Shown piece by piece: positions 27,592 through 37,062 of a stretch of DNA of 64,000 nt. Below the pieces are notes generated by a model that was given only the letters and a program-made list of their open reading frames with translations, had not been told where the DNA came from and did no database searches. The stretch spans positions 2,232,001 to 2,296,000 of the forward strand of contig NZ_CP046052.1 in the NCBI RefSeq assembly GCF_004802635.2, in the 5' to 3' direction. Numbering within the stretch: position 1 is the stretch's first letter; each line of letters starts with the position of its first letter. A program made the translations under genes and the position numbers. This DNA comes from Methylocystis heyeri (GTDB taxonomy: Bacteria; Pseudomonadota; Alphaproteobacteria; Rhizobiales; Beijerinckiaceae).

Positions 27592-30500
27592 ATGTCGCAA
27601 CCTGAGTCTTCGCCCTTAATGCTGGTGGGCATTGGCGCCTCTGCCGGGGGGCTTGAAGCGCTCAAGGCTTTACTGCCAACCCTGCCAAGCGACGACGGCC
27701 TGGCTTTCGTGATTGTCGTCCATCTCCGCCCAGGCCAGCCGAGCGTCATGGCCGAGGTGCTGCAGCCTTTTTCCTCCATGCCGGTCACTCAGGTGACCGA
27801 AGATCAGGAGGTCGAGGCCAACCATATCTACGTGATTCCGCCGGGCTGCAATCTCTCGACCATCGACAGCCATCTGCGCCTGACAAAAATCGAGGAAAGC
27901 CACGAGAGGCCTGCGGCGATCGATCATTTCTTCGAGACCCTGGCCAACACGCACGGCCACCGCAGCATTGGCGTGATTTTGTCGGGCACTGGCGCGGACG
28001 GCAGCTCCGGCCTCAGGAAGCTCAAGGAGCAGGGCGGGCTCACGATCGCGCAGGACCCGAAGGAAGCCCAGTTCGATTCCATGCCCCAGAACGCGATCGC
28101 AACCGGTCAGGTCGATTTTGTGCTGCCGGTCCGGGATATGCCCTGGCACATGCTGCGCTTCGCCACCACGCAACCCCGCCTCGAGATCGCCGAGCCTCTC
28201 GAACAGGCCCCAGCGGGCGATCGGGAGGTTTTGCAGAACATAATGTCGCAGGTCCGGGCGCGGACCACTATGGATTTTTCCAAATACAAGCATTCAACGG
28301 TGCTGCGCCGTATCCGGCGGCGCATGCAGCTTAACCAGAAGGAATTTATTGCCGATTATTTGGAGTTCCTGCGCTGCGATCCCAAGGAAGCCAATGCGCT
28401 CGCAGACGAGTTTCTCATCACCGTAACCCAGTTCTTCCGCGACGCAGAGGTTTTCGACTATCTGCAGAAGGAAATCATTTCCGAACTGTTCAAGGACAAG
28501 ACCGCATCCGACAGCATCCGCGTCTGGTCGGTCGGCTGTGCGACCGGCGAGGAGGCCTATAGCGTCGCCATGCTGTTGCTTGAACAGGCCGGGCGCCTGG
28601 CAGAGTCGCCGCACATCGAGATCTTCGCCAGCGACCTGCATGAACCGTCGTTACGCCGGGCGCGAGAGGGCGTTTTCCCGGATACGATCGAAGCCAATGT
28701 GTCGGCGGAGCGCCTCAGACGATTTTTCGTGAAGGAGGACAACAGCTACCGAATCCGCCAGGAGCTACGTGAGCACGTAGTGTTCGCGAGCCATAATCTC
28801 CTACGTGATCCGCCCTTCTCGCGAATTGATTTGATCATCTGCCGCAATCTCCTGATTTATCTTCAGCGCGAACTACAAAGTGACGTAATTGAACTTTTCC
28901 ATTACGCGCTGAATCCAGGCGGCCTGCTGTTGCTTGGCCCGTCGGAGTCGATCGACCGGGCGGCTTTGTTTCAGGTCGAAAACAAGCAGGTTTGCTTGTA
29001 TCGCCGGCACAACGTGCCAGCGGCGGAACCCCGCTTGCCGGTGTTTCCCCAGACATTTCGCCGCACCGCGCCGTTCGAGACGACAGGCCTGCGCGCTCAG
29101 ACCACGGGGAGCTATGGCGCCCTTCACCAGAAGATGGTGGAACGCTACGCACTGCCGAGCCTGCTCGTCGATCAGGATTTCCGGATTGTTCACGCCTCGG
29201 AGCACGCCGGACGATATTTGCAGATTCCCGGCGGAGAACTCTCAGCCAGCGTCTTTCGTCTCGCGCGCGAAGAGCTGCGCATCGAGCTGCGGGCGGCGCT
29301 GCACGCGGCGATCGAGCATAACGTGAGCAGCCACTCCCGTCCGATCCTCATCGAGCTGGATGGGAAGAAAAAGCAAGTCGTCCTGCATGTGCGGCCTTCG
29401 ACGGATCCCGACCTGGGCAATCTCCAGCTCGTGATTTTTGATGAATATGAAGCGCCCGAGACGGCGCCATGCCCGCCCGTCGGTCCCGACACCGCCGAGG
29501 CGCATGCCGAACTGGAGGCGACCAGGGAGCGGCTGCGCGCGGTCGTTGAGCAATATGAAACCTCACAGGAGGAGATGCGCGCGGCCAATGAGGAGCTGCA
29601 ATCCGTCAATGAGGAGTTGCGCTCGACACTGGAAGAGTTGGAGACCAGCAAGGAAGAATTGCAGTCCATGAATGAGGAACTGCAGACCGTCAATCAGGAG
29701 AACCGGCACAAGGTCGGGGAGCTGAGCCAGCTCACCAGCGATCTCCAGAACCTGATGGCGGCGACGGAAATCGCGACGCTATTCCTCGACCGCGAGCTTC
29801 GAATTCTCCGCGTGACGCCGCGCACCCGCGAACTTTTCAACATCCGCGCCAGCGACCAGGGCCGCCCCTTCACGGAATTGAGGCATCGCCTCGGCTATGA
29901 CCAGCTCGAACAGGACGCGTTGCGCGTGCTCGAAAAGTTGGCGCCGATCGAACGGGAAATCCAGAGCGAAGCGGGCGACTGGTATCTCACGCGGATAAAC
30001 CCCTACCGTTCATCCGCGGATCAGATCCGGGGCGTGGTGATTACCTTCGTGGAGATCACCAAGCTGAAGAACGCCGAACTCGCGACGCGCAACAGCGAGG
30101 AGAATTTCCGCGCGCTCGTCACCGCCTCGGCGCAGATGGTCTGGACAACGGACGCCGACGGCAATGTCGTTGAGGATTCCCCGACCTGGCGTGCGTTCAC
30201 GGGCCAGTCGTTCGAGCAGCTTCGGGGCTCTGGCTGGGCCGAAGCCGTGCACCCGGACGATCGCGAACCGACCACGAAGAAATGGCGCCACAGCGTCTCC
30301 ACCCAAACGCCGCTCGACGCCGAGTTTCGCGTCCAACATGCGAGCGGCGGCTGGCGCTGGACCCATGCGCGGGCCGTGCCCTTGCGTGACGACTCCGGGA
30401 AGCTGCGCGGCTGGGTGGGCATGAACGCCGATGTGACGGAGCGAAAGGCGACGGAACTCGCCCAGCGCGAGGCGGAGGCGGCGTTGCGCGAAGCCAGCAG

Positions 30501-31626
30501 GCGCAAGGACGAGTTTCTGGCCATGCTCGGCCACGAGCTTCGCAATCCGCTCGCGCCCCTGCGCAACGCAATGACGATTTTCGAGAAGCGGCTCCCTCCT
30601 GACCCAGAGCTGCGACGGATCCGGGACATCTCCGAACGGCAGGTGCTGCACTTGGCCCGGCTCGTCGATGAATTGCTGGATGTCGCCCGGATCAGTTCCG
30701 GGCGTCTGGAGCTGAAGACCAAACGGGTCGATCTTCGAGACATCGTCAACGCGGCGGTGACCAACCGGGACACCGCAATAAAGGAGCGACGTCATGAGCT
30801 CGCCCTCATGCTCAGCCCCCGACCAGTGGAAGTCGAGGGCGATGAGGTGCGCCTTGTGCAGATCGTCTCAAACCTTCTCGACAACGCCGCCAAATACACC
30901 CCCGAGCATGGGCGTATTCGAATCACCTTGCGACAGGAGGGTCACGCCGCAGTTCTTTCGGTCGCGGATAATGGCGTCGGCCTCGCTCCAGAGGCGCTGA
31001 CCAGCGTGTTCGACGTCTTTGCCCGAGTGGACCCGCCCGGCGGAAATCCGGTCAGTGGCCTGGGGCTGGGTCTTACGCTGGTTCGGCGGCTTGTTGAACT
31101 TCATGGCGGTGCCGTCGAGGCGCATAGCGAAGGGCCGGGAAAGGGCGCCGAATTTGTCGTGAGGCTCCCGCTCACGGTATCGGCCGACACGCCCGGCCCC
31201 GCCTCTGACGGCGGCGCGCCCGATAGTGGCCCCATCGCGCCGAGACGCGTCCTGTTGGTCGATGATAACCGCGATGCGCTGTATAGCCTGAAGCTGCTGC
31301 TGGAGATGGAGGGCCACACCGTGTTCAAGGCGCTCGACGGGAAAAGCGCCCTGGAGACGGCTGCGAAGGAAGCGCCAGAAATCGTGGTCCTCGACATTGG
31401 TCTGCCGGATATGGACGGCTACGAATTGGCGCGGCGGCTGCGGCAGCTGGAGGCGACCTCAAAAGCTGTCCTCGTCGCCGCGACGGGATTCGGCCAACAG
31501 CAAGATCGCGCCCGCTCTGCTGCAGCTGGCATCGATTATCATCTCGTCAAGCCCCTAGACATGAATTCATTGCGGCGCACTCTCAGGAAAACGCAGCGCG
31601 TTACTGAAGGTGAAGATAGGTGGTGA
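27592..31626 (+). CDS. CheB-CheR-PAS-PAS-histidine kinase-REC fusion protein
   Basis: A 1344-residue signalling protein. Domains in order: CheB methylesterase (8-190; Ser17, His44, Asp136), CheR methyltransferase (215-475; SAM motif SVGCATGEE at 313-321), a coiled coil with repeated NEELQS/NEELRS heptads (640-720), PAS (720-825), PAS with PAC (832-955), HisKA with His981 (LGHELRNPLAPL), HATPase (1080-1195), and a C-terminal receiver with Asp1268 (VVLDIGLPD). Unlike the fusion at 14134-18522 it has no LuxR output. No membrane helix was seen. The start ATG follows the decayed IS110. CheB and CheR in one chain imply regulation by a methylation-like cycle or use of these folds as scaffolds. Confidence 0.95.
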   Translation: MSQPESSPLMLVGIGASAGGLEALKALLPTLPSDDGLAFVIVVHLRPGQPSVMAEVLQPFSSMPVTQVTEDQEVEANHIYVIPPGCNLSTIDSHLRLTKIEESHERPAAIDHFFETLANTHGHRSIGVILSGTGADGSSGLRKLKEQGGLTIAQDPKEAQFDSMPQNAIATGQVDFVLPVRDMPWHMLRFATTQPRLEIAEPLEQAPAGDREVLQNIMSQVRARTTMDFSKYKHSTVLRRIRRRMQLNQKEFIADYLEFLRCDPKEANALADEFLITVTQFFRDAEVFDYLQKEIISELFKDKTASDSIRVWSVGCATGEEAYSVAMLLLEQAGRLAESPHIEIFASDLHEPSLRRAREGVFPDTIEANVSAERLRRFFVKEDNSYRIRQELREHVVFASHNLLRDPPFSRIDLIICRNLLIYLQRELQSDVIELFHYALNPGGLLLLGPSESIDRAALFQVENKQVCLYRRHNVPAAEPRLPVFPQTFRRTAPFETTGLRAQTTGSYGALHQKMVERYALPSLLVDQDFRIVHASEHAGRYLQIPGGELSASVFRLAREELRIELRAALHAAIEHNVSSHSRPILIELDGKKKQVVLHVRPSTDPDLGNLQLVIFDEYEAPETAPCPPVGPDTAEAHAELEATRERLRAVVEQYETSQEEMRAANEELQSVNEELRSTLEELETSKEELQSMNEELQTVNQENRHKVGELSQLTSDLQNLMAATEIATLFLDRELRILRVTPRTRELFNIRASDQGRPFTELRHRLGYDQLEQDALRVLEKLAPIEREIQSEAGDWYLTRINPYRSSADQIRGVVITFVEITKLKNAELATRNSEENFRALVTASAQMVWTTDADGNVVEDSPTWRAFTGQSFEQLRGSGWAEAVHPDDREPTTKKWRHSVSTQTPLDAEFRVQHASGGWRWTHARAVPLRDDSGKLRGWVGMNADVTERKATELAQREAEAALREASRRKDEFLAMLGHELRNPLAPLRNAMTIFEKRLPPDPELRRIRDISERQVLHLARLVDELLDVARISSGRLELKTKRVDLRDIVNAAVTNRDTAIKERRHELALMLSPRPVEVEGDEVRLVQIVSNLLDNAAKYTPEHGRIRITLRQEGHAAVLSVADNGVGLAPEALTSVFDVFARVDPPGGNPVSGLGLGLTLVRRLVELHGGAVEAHSEGPGKGAEFVVRLPLTVSADTPGPASDGGAPDSGPIAPRRVLLVDDNRDALYSLKLLLEMEGHTVFKALDGKSALETAAKEAPEIVVLDIGLPDMDGYELARRLRQLEATSKAVLVAATGFGQQQDRARSAAAGIDYHLVKPLDMNSLRRTLRKTQRVTEGEDRW

Positions 31627-32489
31627 GAAGCCAAAGGCATCGAAATGGATGACTGCGCCCCGCTTGGTCCATCGCATTTGTTACTTCTTGACCATACGGC
31701 GAGCCGTCAACGAATTAACTGCAGACTCTGCGAGTGACGTTGCAGTACGCCGTCCCGATCGGTATCTGACTCCGTAATCGACGATCGCCGTTTTGTTCAC
31801 GAATCGATACGCGCATCTCGACGCCGACCCACTGCGTCACGCGGCCAACGCCATTTCGACTTCAATTGCTGCGGCGCTGGCGGGAGACGCTCCGAAACCG
31901 CAACAGTTCGACTCTAAATGACAAAATCCCAGCCTCACGATGCGGAAAGTACGGGCTCGCGGGGGGCAGGCTCGTTGGACGCCACCCTGTTAGCGGGTGT
32001 CCAGAATACGCCGTCCCCCGTTTCAATGTGCACCAACAATTAAAACCGGCTCGATTGTCGAACACCACTCCGCCGCGGGCTTTTATGCGCTTAACGATGC
32101 GATTTCACGAAACTCTCCCCATAAAAGCGGCGAAAAACTCTCCGGATCATCTGAAAATCGGGTGGGCGCCCTTCGCAGAAACAATTTTACCCAAATTTTG
32201 TCATAATGACGCGTTCACTGTGACCTCGCATGGCTGGCGACAGCCTTCATTTTCTTTCCATCGGATTTAACCACTGAGATCGTCGGCGCTCGATTTCAAA
32301 TTGCAAGAACCTTCGTCAGTAAAACACCTCCACGAAAACCTGGTGCCGGCCGCCCTTCGCTCTCATCAAGAGATCGCCGCTCTGGGTGAAATCGCCTCCG
32401 GGTCCGAACACGGATTTCAGGCCGAAATGGTCACGTTGATCAGGCTTTGACGGGTATCGACTTGGGTTCCCCCTTGAAAAGGTAGCGGA
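31627..32489. other. Long intergenic region before the conjugative element
   Basis: About 860 bases with no gene I can support; the plus-strand frame at 31866-32270 has no signature. It lies between the chromosomal-type signalling genes and the LysR gene that bounds the transfer region, so an element end or attachment site may be here or just left of it, but I could not recognise a repeat pair inside the window. Confidence 0.4.
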
Positions 32490-33407
32490 ATGGATGTCGG
32501 TCTGCGAGATTTGAGATGGGCGGTCATTTCAGCTCAGCATCGTAGCCTTCGCAAGGCCGCCGAAAGCTTGAGCGTGCGACAATCGACATTAAGCCGCACG
32601 CTCCGCAGCCTCGAAGTTCGCGTGGGAGCGGAACTGTTCGAACGAACCAACGGCGGCACCCGCCCCACCCCCATCGGCCGGGAATTCCTAGAAGCGGCCC
32701 GGAACATCATTGCAGAAACCGACGCCGCTTTCGCAAGGCTGAGGGCCATGTCGCACGGGCAAGCAGGACGACTGACAATCGGCGTCTATGTGTCGCTTGC
32801 CGCAGGAAACCTGCGAGCCACTCTGGCCGAATACCATAAGCGGTTCCCGGAGGTGGACATACACACCATAGACGGCGCTCAAGATCGCCTGCTTTTAGAT
32901 CTGACCGCCAGCATCGTCGACGTTGCAATCATGACCACCTGGTGCCCGGGCTGGGGCGATCGAAGGTTGCCGCTTTGGGGCGAACGCGTGATCGCAGCTC
33001 TGCCGGATGGTCATCCGCTCTGCCTGAAGCCAGCAATCCGGTGGGCGGACCTTGCCGGCCAGCCCCTGCTTATCAAGCAACGCGGCTCAGGGCCCGAGAT
33101 GCAAAGGTTCATCGCCACCAAGCTCGATTTGTTCGGCGCGCCGCGGCTACTGCACCAAGATGTCAGCTTCGATCGGTTGATGGGCCTGGCTGGGGCCGGG
33201 ATCGGCATTTGTCTGATGCTCGAAGGCGCCACCGGGGCACGATACGATGGCGTCGTCTACCGGGAGATCCACGATCATGACGGCCCCACCCGAATCAATT
33301 TCGCCGCCTATTGGCGCGAAGCCAATAAGAACCCGACGCTCGGCCCTTTTCTCGACATTTTGCGCGAGCGCTATCCGGATCTTTCGCCAGTTGTCGCGGC
33401 GGACTGA
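32490..33407 (+). CDS. LysR family transcriptional regulator
   Basis: A 305-residue LTTR of normal length: winged helix-turn-helix (1-60; SLRKAAESLSVRQSTLSRTL, RVGAELFERTNGG, PTPIGREFL) and a periplasmic-binding-like effector domain (90-300). The ligand cannot be read from sequence. It faces the DUF2274/trb operon tail to tail, and regulators of this type are often found at this end of Trb-type integrative elements; a role in controlling transfer is inference. Confidence 0.9.
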   Translation: MDVGLRDLRWAVISAQHRSLRKAAESLSVRQSTLSRTLRSLEVRVGAELFERTNGGTRPTPIGREFLEAARNIIAETDAAFARLRAMSHGQAGRLTIGVYVSLAAGNLRATLAEYHKRFPEVDIHTIDGAQDRLLLDLTASIVDVAIMTTWCPGWGDRRLPLWGERVIAALPDGHPLCLKPAIRWADLAGQPLLIKQRGSGPEMQRFIATKLDLFGAPRLLHQDVSFDRLMGLAGAGIGICLMLEGATGARYDGVVYREIHDHDGPTRINFAAYWREANKNPTLGPFLDILRERYPDLSPVVAAD

Positions 33408-33705
33408 ACATGTTTACGGCGGCGGATGAGCGGGAGCCGTTTCTTCTCCTGCCCTGTTCGCCGCCGCCTCCAGCAAAGTTTCGAGCTTACCCATATCTGC
33501 GCGCTTTATCAGATGGTGGTTGAAGCGGCGTCAATGACTCGCCGCCGAGCCCTTTCGTCCCCATTCGATAAGGCGGCGACCAGGATCGCCTCGCGGCTCA
33601 CCGCCGATTCACGAATGCGCCGGGCCGTCTCAAACCGCGCCCCGCGCGGGAGGAAGCCCGGCTCTCTGGCTTATCCGGCGCGATAAGTCGGACCGCCGGC
33701 ATTCC
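33408..33705. other. Convergent intergenic region
   Basis: Nearly 300 bases between the convergent LysR and DUF2274 genes. No supported gene; the GC-rich sequence is open in several frames. It should contain the transcription end of the trb operon. Confidence 0.35.
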
Positions 33706-34134
33706 TCATCCACGCTCGTTGGAGCGTTCAAGAGATGCAGCGCCATTGAGAGGCTCGCTCGTCGCCAGCTTAAAGAACGGAGATGATGGGCTTTGCTCGG
33801 GATTGGCCGGGGGCGGCTGTTGCGATTGATCTGGCGACGGATGCCCCGATAAAGCGGCCTCTGCGGGCGCCGGCGGCGGTTTCCCCGCCTGCCCGCTCGT
33901 AGCGCTGTGACGCGTCTCCCCTGCCCGGCGCGCTTTCGCAAAGGCTCGATCGGTCGCCATGAAGCGCTCGATCATCGGCACGATGAGCTTGGCGGGCTCC
34001 GCGGCAGGCTGACCATTCGCCTGCCCGAGCACTTCCGCGTAAGCCACGAGGTCCCGATGGACGGCCGCCGGCAGTTCGACAGTCACCTTGACCGGCTTGT
34101 CGTCGGCAAGCGGTCCGAGCTTTAATTTGGTCAT
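33706..34134 (-). CDS. DUF2274 domain protein
   Basis: A 142-residue product whose first 75 residues match DUF2274 (KLKLGPLADDKPVKVTVELP, AAVHRDLVAYAEVLGQANG, KLIVPMIERFMATDRAFAKA). The sequence resembles a ribbon-helix-helix DNA-binding fold, but that is inference. The C-terminal half is Pro/Ser-rich and probably disordered. It overlaps the stop of trbI by 4 bases and is the last gene of the trb operon, the usual place for this family. Confidence 0.9.
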   Translation of the reverse strand: MTKLKLGPLADDKPVKVTVELPAAVHRDLVAYAEVLGQANGQPAAEPAKLIVPMIERFMATDRAFAKARRAGETRHSATSGQAGKPPPAPAEAALSGHPSPDQSQQPPPANPEQSPSSPFFKLATSEPLNGAASLERSNERG

Positions 34135-35327
34135 GGTTTCGCTCCCTGTCCGTAGGGCGCCAACACGAGATCGCGCGTGACGACGACGCGGACCGGAAAC
34201 CCCGGGCGGATGGTCAGGGTCGGTTGGACATTGAGCTGGTGTTGAATAATCTGCTGGCCTGTCTGGCTGACCGAGTTGGAAGCGCCCGAGCGGATCGCCT
34301 GCACCAGGTTGTTTTCATTCTGGCTCGTGCCGGCCTCGGCGCCGACGCTGAGCAGGGTCGACAGCACGGCGGCTTCGAACAGCTTGTCCCAATGATTGTC
34401 GACCTCGTCCTCAAGCCCGGCATAGCCGCCGGCATCGGCGCCCGGCTGGCGCTCCAGCACGATCGAGGTCCCGTCCGGCATGATCAGCCGCGTCCAGACC
34501 AACAGTAAGCGCGATTGGCCGAAGGCGACGGAGCTATCATATTGGCCGATCAGCTTCGCTCCCTGCGGGATCAGCAGATATTTTCCGGTCGGAGTGTCAT
34601 AGACCGCTTCGGTCACCTGGGCGGTGATCTGCCCCGGCAAGTCCGAGCGAATGCCGGTGATGAGCGCGGCGGGGATCACCGTGCCGGCTTGCACGACATA
34701 GGGCGAGGCCTTGGTCTGGAGCCGATCCAGGCTCACCGTCCGTCGGTCGGTCGAGGCGTTGAGGAAGGCCATCTTGCGGTCCTGCATATTCTGCGCTGCG
34801 CCGGCGTCGATCGGCGGCGTCGGCGGCGCGCCCGTTGCGGTTCCGGATGCAGCCGGCGGCGCGACGGCAGCGACCGCGGTCGGTTGGCTTGTCTGCGCGA
34901 ACAGCCGGCTGACCCGCGCCGCCTCCATCTCCTGGGCGACGCGCTGCGCTTCCGCGTCCGGCGCGGCTCCAACCGTCGTCGGCGCCGCGCCGGCGTTCAG
35001 GATCGGCTTGCCGAGATCGCCGGGCAGCGGCGGACCGAGTTGAGGAACCTGGCGCGGCAGGCCGGCATAATCCTTCGGCAGCCCAGCCAGCCCCTCGGCC
35101 GAGGGCCGGTTCTGAGTGCTGAGCAGCTCCTCGCCGTTCTGAGATTTATCGTGGGGCTGAAGCGCGTAACCCAGCGCGCCGGCGATTGCGAGCGCGGAAG
35201 CCGCGCCGAGGCTGATCAGCACCTTGCGGGACAGACGAGTGACGCGCGGTCGCTCGCCGCGTAATCGCAGATCGGGCGGCGGGACCGACGGGGCCGTTCG
35301 ATCCTTCTCTTCACCATTCACTGTCAT
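34131..35327 (-). CDS. trbI: Conjugal transfer protein TrbI (VirB10-like)
   Basis: A 398-residue VirB10/TrbI homologue that spans the envelope and links the inner-membrane ATPases to the outer-membrane pore of the mating apparatus. It has a short cytoplasmic N-terminus, one transmembrane helix (about 35-56, VLISLGAASALAIAGALGYAL), a long Pro/Ala/Gln-rich periplasmic linker (60-190), and the conserved C-terminal beta-barrel domain (VQAGTVIPAALITGIRSDLP, LIPQGAKLIGQYDS, IVLERQPGADAGGYAG). It overlaps trbG and the DUF2274 gene by 4 bases each. Confidence 0.96.
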   Translation of the reverse strand: MTVNGEEKDRTAPSVPPPDLRLRGERPRVTRLSRKVLISLGAASALAIAGALGYALQPHDKSQNGEELLSTQNRPSAEGLAGLPKDYAGLPRQVPQLGPPLPGDLGKPILNAGAAPTTVGAAPDAEAQRVAQEMEAARVSRLFAQTSQPTAVAAVAPPAASGTATGAPPTPPIDAGAAQNMQDRKMAFLNASTDRRTVSLDRLQTKASPYVVQAGTVIPAALITGIRSDLPGQITAQVTEAVYDTPTGKYLLIPQGAKLIGQYDSSVAFGQSRLLLVWTRLIMPDGTSIVLERQPGADAGGYAGLEDEVDNHWDKLFEAAVLSTLLSVGAEAGTSQNENNLVQAIRSGASNSVSQTGQQIIQHQLNVQPTLTIRPGFPVRVVVTRDLVLAPYGQGAKP

Positions 35328-36373
35328 GACCGCGGCCTTCCATCGCTGCGAACGATGCGGACGCGCCGCTCGCTGTCCTTGTCGCCGAGCCGGAGTTCGG
35401 CGGCCGCGAACAGGCGATCGACGATGTAGTAGTTAGCTCGGACGCGGTAATTCACGAGCTCAGACCCGCCTGCCGGTCCGATGACGAACAGCGGAGGCAT
35501 TTCACCCTGAGGGATACCGCGTGGAAACTCGATATAGACCTTCTGGCCGTCGTCGAAGGCGCGAAGCGGCCGCCAGGCGGGATTGTCGCCCTGGATCGCA
35601 TAGCGGAAGTTGATCGCGGCGAGATCGACCCCCTTGTCGATCGGCGCGGCTTCTTGCGCCTCCAGGTTCTGGCGGCGAAGCGCGATGAGTTGATCTTCCG
35701 GATATTGCCAGGAGACCGAGGCCATGTAGGTCTTCTCGGTGGATCGCATCTCGAGGAGATAGGTTCGCCGGTCGGTGTTGATGACGAGGTTGGTGGTGAT
35801 GTCGGGCCGGGTCGGCTTCACCAGTATGTGGATCTTCTTCGCGGCGCCCGCGCCACTCTCGGTGTCGCCGATGATCCAGCGCACCGTGTCGCCGGCGGCC
35901 ACGGGGCCAGAGCCGACGAGCTGCTCGCCCTCCTGCAACGCGACGTCGGTGATTTCGCCAGGCGCCGTGTAGACTTGGTAGAGCGCGCCGGCTGCGAAAG
36001 GATAGACCTGCACGGCGTTGATGAAGCCATTGCGCACCGGCTGCACGCGCGCGGCGGCGTTGGCCTGATTGACCCGCGCCGCCGGATCGGCCGCTTCGGC
36101 AACCGCCTTGCCGCTCCCGAGCGGCTTCAACTGTCCGGGAAGCGGCAGGAGTTTGGGCCGCTCGACGACCTTCACCGGCAGCGGCGGGTTGGCCGCGAGT
36201 TTTGCCGGCGCGGCGTCGTCGTAGTCGATGTCGGGCGGGATGAACTTGTTGGCGCAGCCGCCGAGCGCCGTCGCGCCAATCAGCAAAGCCGCCATCGCGC
36301 CTTTACTGCGACACAGATTAACGGAGATACGTGAAGCCGGCTCGCCGGCGCCCGAGGTAATCGGCGAGGTCAT
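35324..36373 (-). CDS. trbG: Conjugal transfer protein TrbG (VirB9-like)
   Basis: A 349-residue outer-membrane-associated component of the mating channel. A lipoprotein signal is visible (hydrophobic 27-38, lipobox LGGC with Cys40). The conserved part has QVYPFAAGALYQVYTAPGEI, LQEGEQLVGSGPVAAGDTVR, TDRRTYLLEMRST and the C-terminal FDDGQKVYIEFPRG domain that contacts TrbI. Overlaps of 4 bases with both neighbours indicate translational coupling. Confidence 0.96.
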   Translation of the reverse strand: MTSPITSGAGEPASRISVNLCRSKGAMAALLIGATALGGCANKFIPPDIDYDDAAPAKLAANPPLPVKVVERPKLLPLPGQLKPLGSGKAVAEAADPAARVNQANAAARVQPVRNGFINAVQVYPFAAGALYQVYTAPGEITDVALQEGEQLVGSGPVAAGDTVRWIIGDTESGAGAAKKIHILVKPTRPDITTNLVINTDRRTYLLEMRSTEKTYMASVSWQYPEDQLIALRRQNLEAQEAAPIDKGVDLAAINFRYAIQGDNPAWRPLRAFDDGQKVYIEFPRGIPQGEMPPLFVIGPAGGSELVNYRVRANYYIVDRLFAAAELRLGDKDSERRVRIVRSDGRPRS

Positions 36374-37059
36374 TGTCCCAGCTCCTTTGACCAGTTGATG
36401 GCGATTACGTAAATGCCGAGTGGATTCTTGCGCAGATGATCGGCGTCGGCAGGCGTCTGGATTGCGACCGAGAGGATCGCGGTCCAGCGGGTGGTTTCCG
36501 CGAGCGCGCCGTCCTGGTAGCGATGCTCGACCCAGGCGACGCGGAAGCTCGAGGGCGAAGCGCGGATTACGCTGGAGACGTCGATCGCCACTTGCTGCTT
36601 GCCGAGCTTGGCGAAGGGATCATTGGCGCGCGCATATTCGTTCAGCGCCTGCGCCCCTCCCGTCGTCGTGAAATCATAAGCCTGGAGCCAGTTCTGGCGC
36701 ACGATGATCGGATCCGCCGGCAGCGAGCGCACAATTTCGATGAAATGGGCGAGATACCAGGCGATCTCCGGATCGGACGGCGTGTAATCCGCGGTCGCCG
36801 GCGCCACCGCCTGGGCCTGGCCGAGCTTATCGATCTGCACAACCCAGGGAACCACGCTGCCGTGGGTCGATTGCCAGACGAGGCCGACTGCGAGACCCAT
36901 GGAGAGAAAGAGCGAGCCGAACGCCATCAGCCGCCAGTTCTTCGCCTGCACCCGCGCCGAGCCGATGCGCTCATCCCAGGCCTGGGCGGCGCGCTGGTAG
37001 GGCGTCTCCGGCTCGGGGGTGCGCCCGTAGCGCACCGACGATCGGCGGAAGATCGACAT
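36370..37059 (-). CDS. trbF: Conjugal transfer protein TrbF (VirB8-like)
   Basis: A 229-residue inner-membrane protein with a cytoplasmic N-terminus (TPYQRAAQAWDERIGSA), one transmembrane helix (about 45-65) and a periplasmic VirB8-like domain (AWYLAHFIEIVRSLPADPII, NWLQAYDFTTTGGAQALNEY, FRVAWVEHRYQDG). It nucleates assembly of the transfer machine. Its start lies 3 bases after the trbL stop, and its end overlaps trbG. Confidence 0.96.
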   Translation of the reverse strand: MSIFRRSSVRYGRTPEPETPYQRAAQAWDERIGSARVQAKNWRLMAFGSLFLSMGLAVGLVWQSTHGSVVPWVVQIDKLGQAQAVAPATADYTPSDPEIAWYLAHFIEIVRSLPADPIIVRQNWLQAYDFTTTGGAQALNEYARANDPFAKLGKQQVAIDVSSVIRASPSSFRVAWVEHRYQDGALAETTRWTAILSVAIQTPADADHLRKNPLGIYVIAINWSKELGQ

Positions 37060-37062
37060 CTC

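Noticed and set aside
30010-30795. Minus-strand frames opposite the second CheB-CheR kinase
   Set aside because: They mirror the PAS/HisKA coding sequence and show no independent signature.
31627-32489. A possible attachment site or element end
   Set aside because: No tRNA gene, integrase gene or repeat pair could be found in the window to support a boundary.
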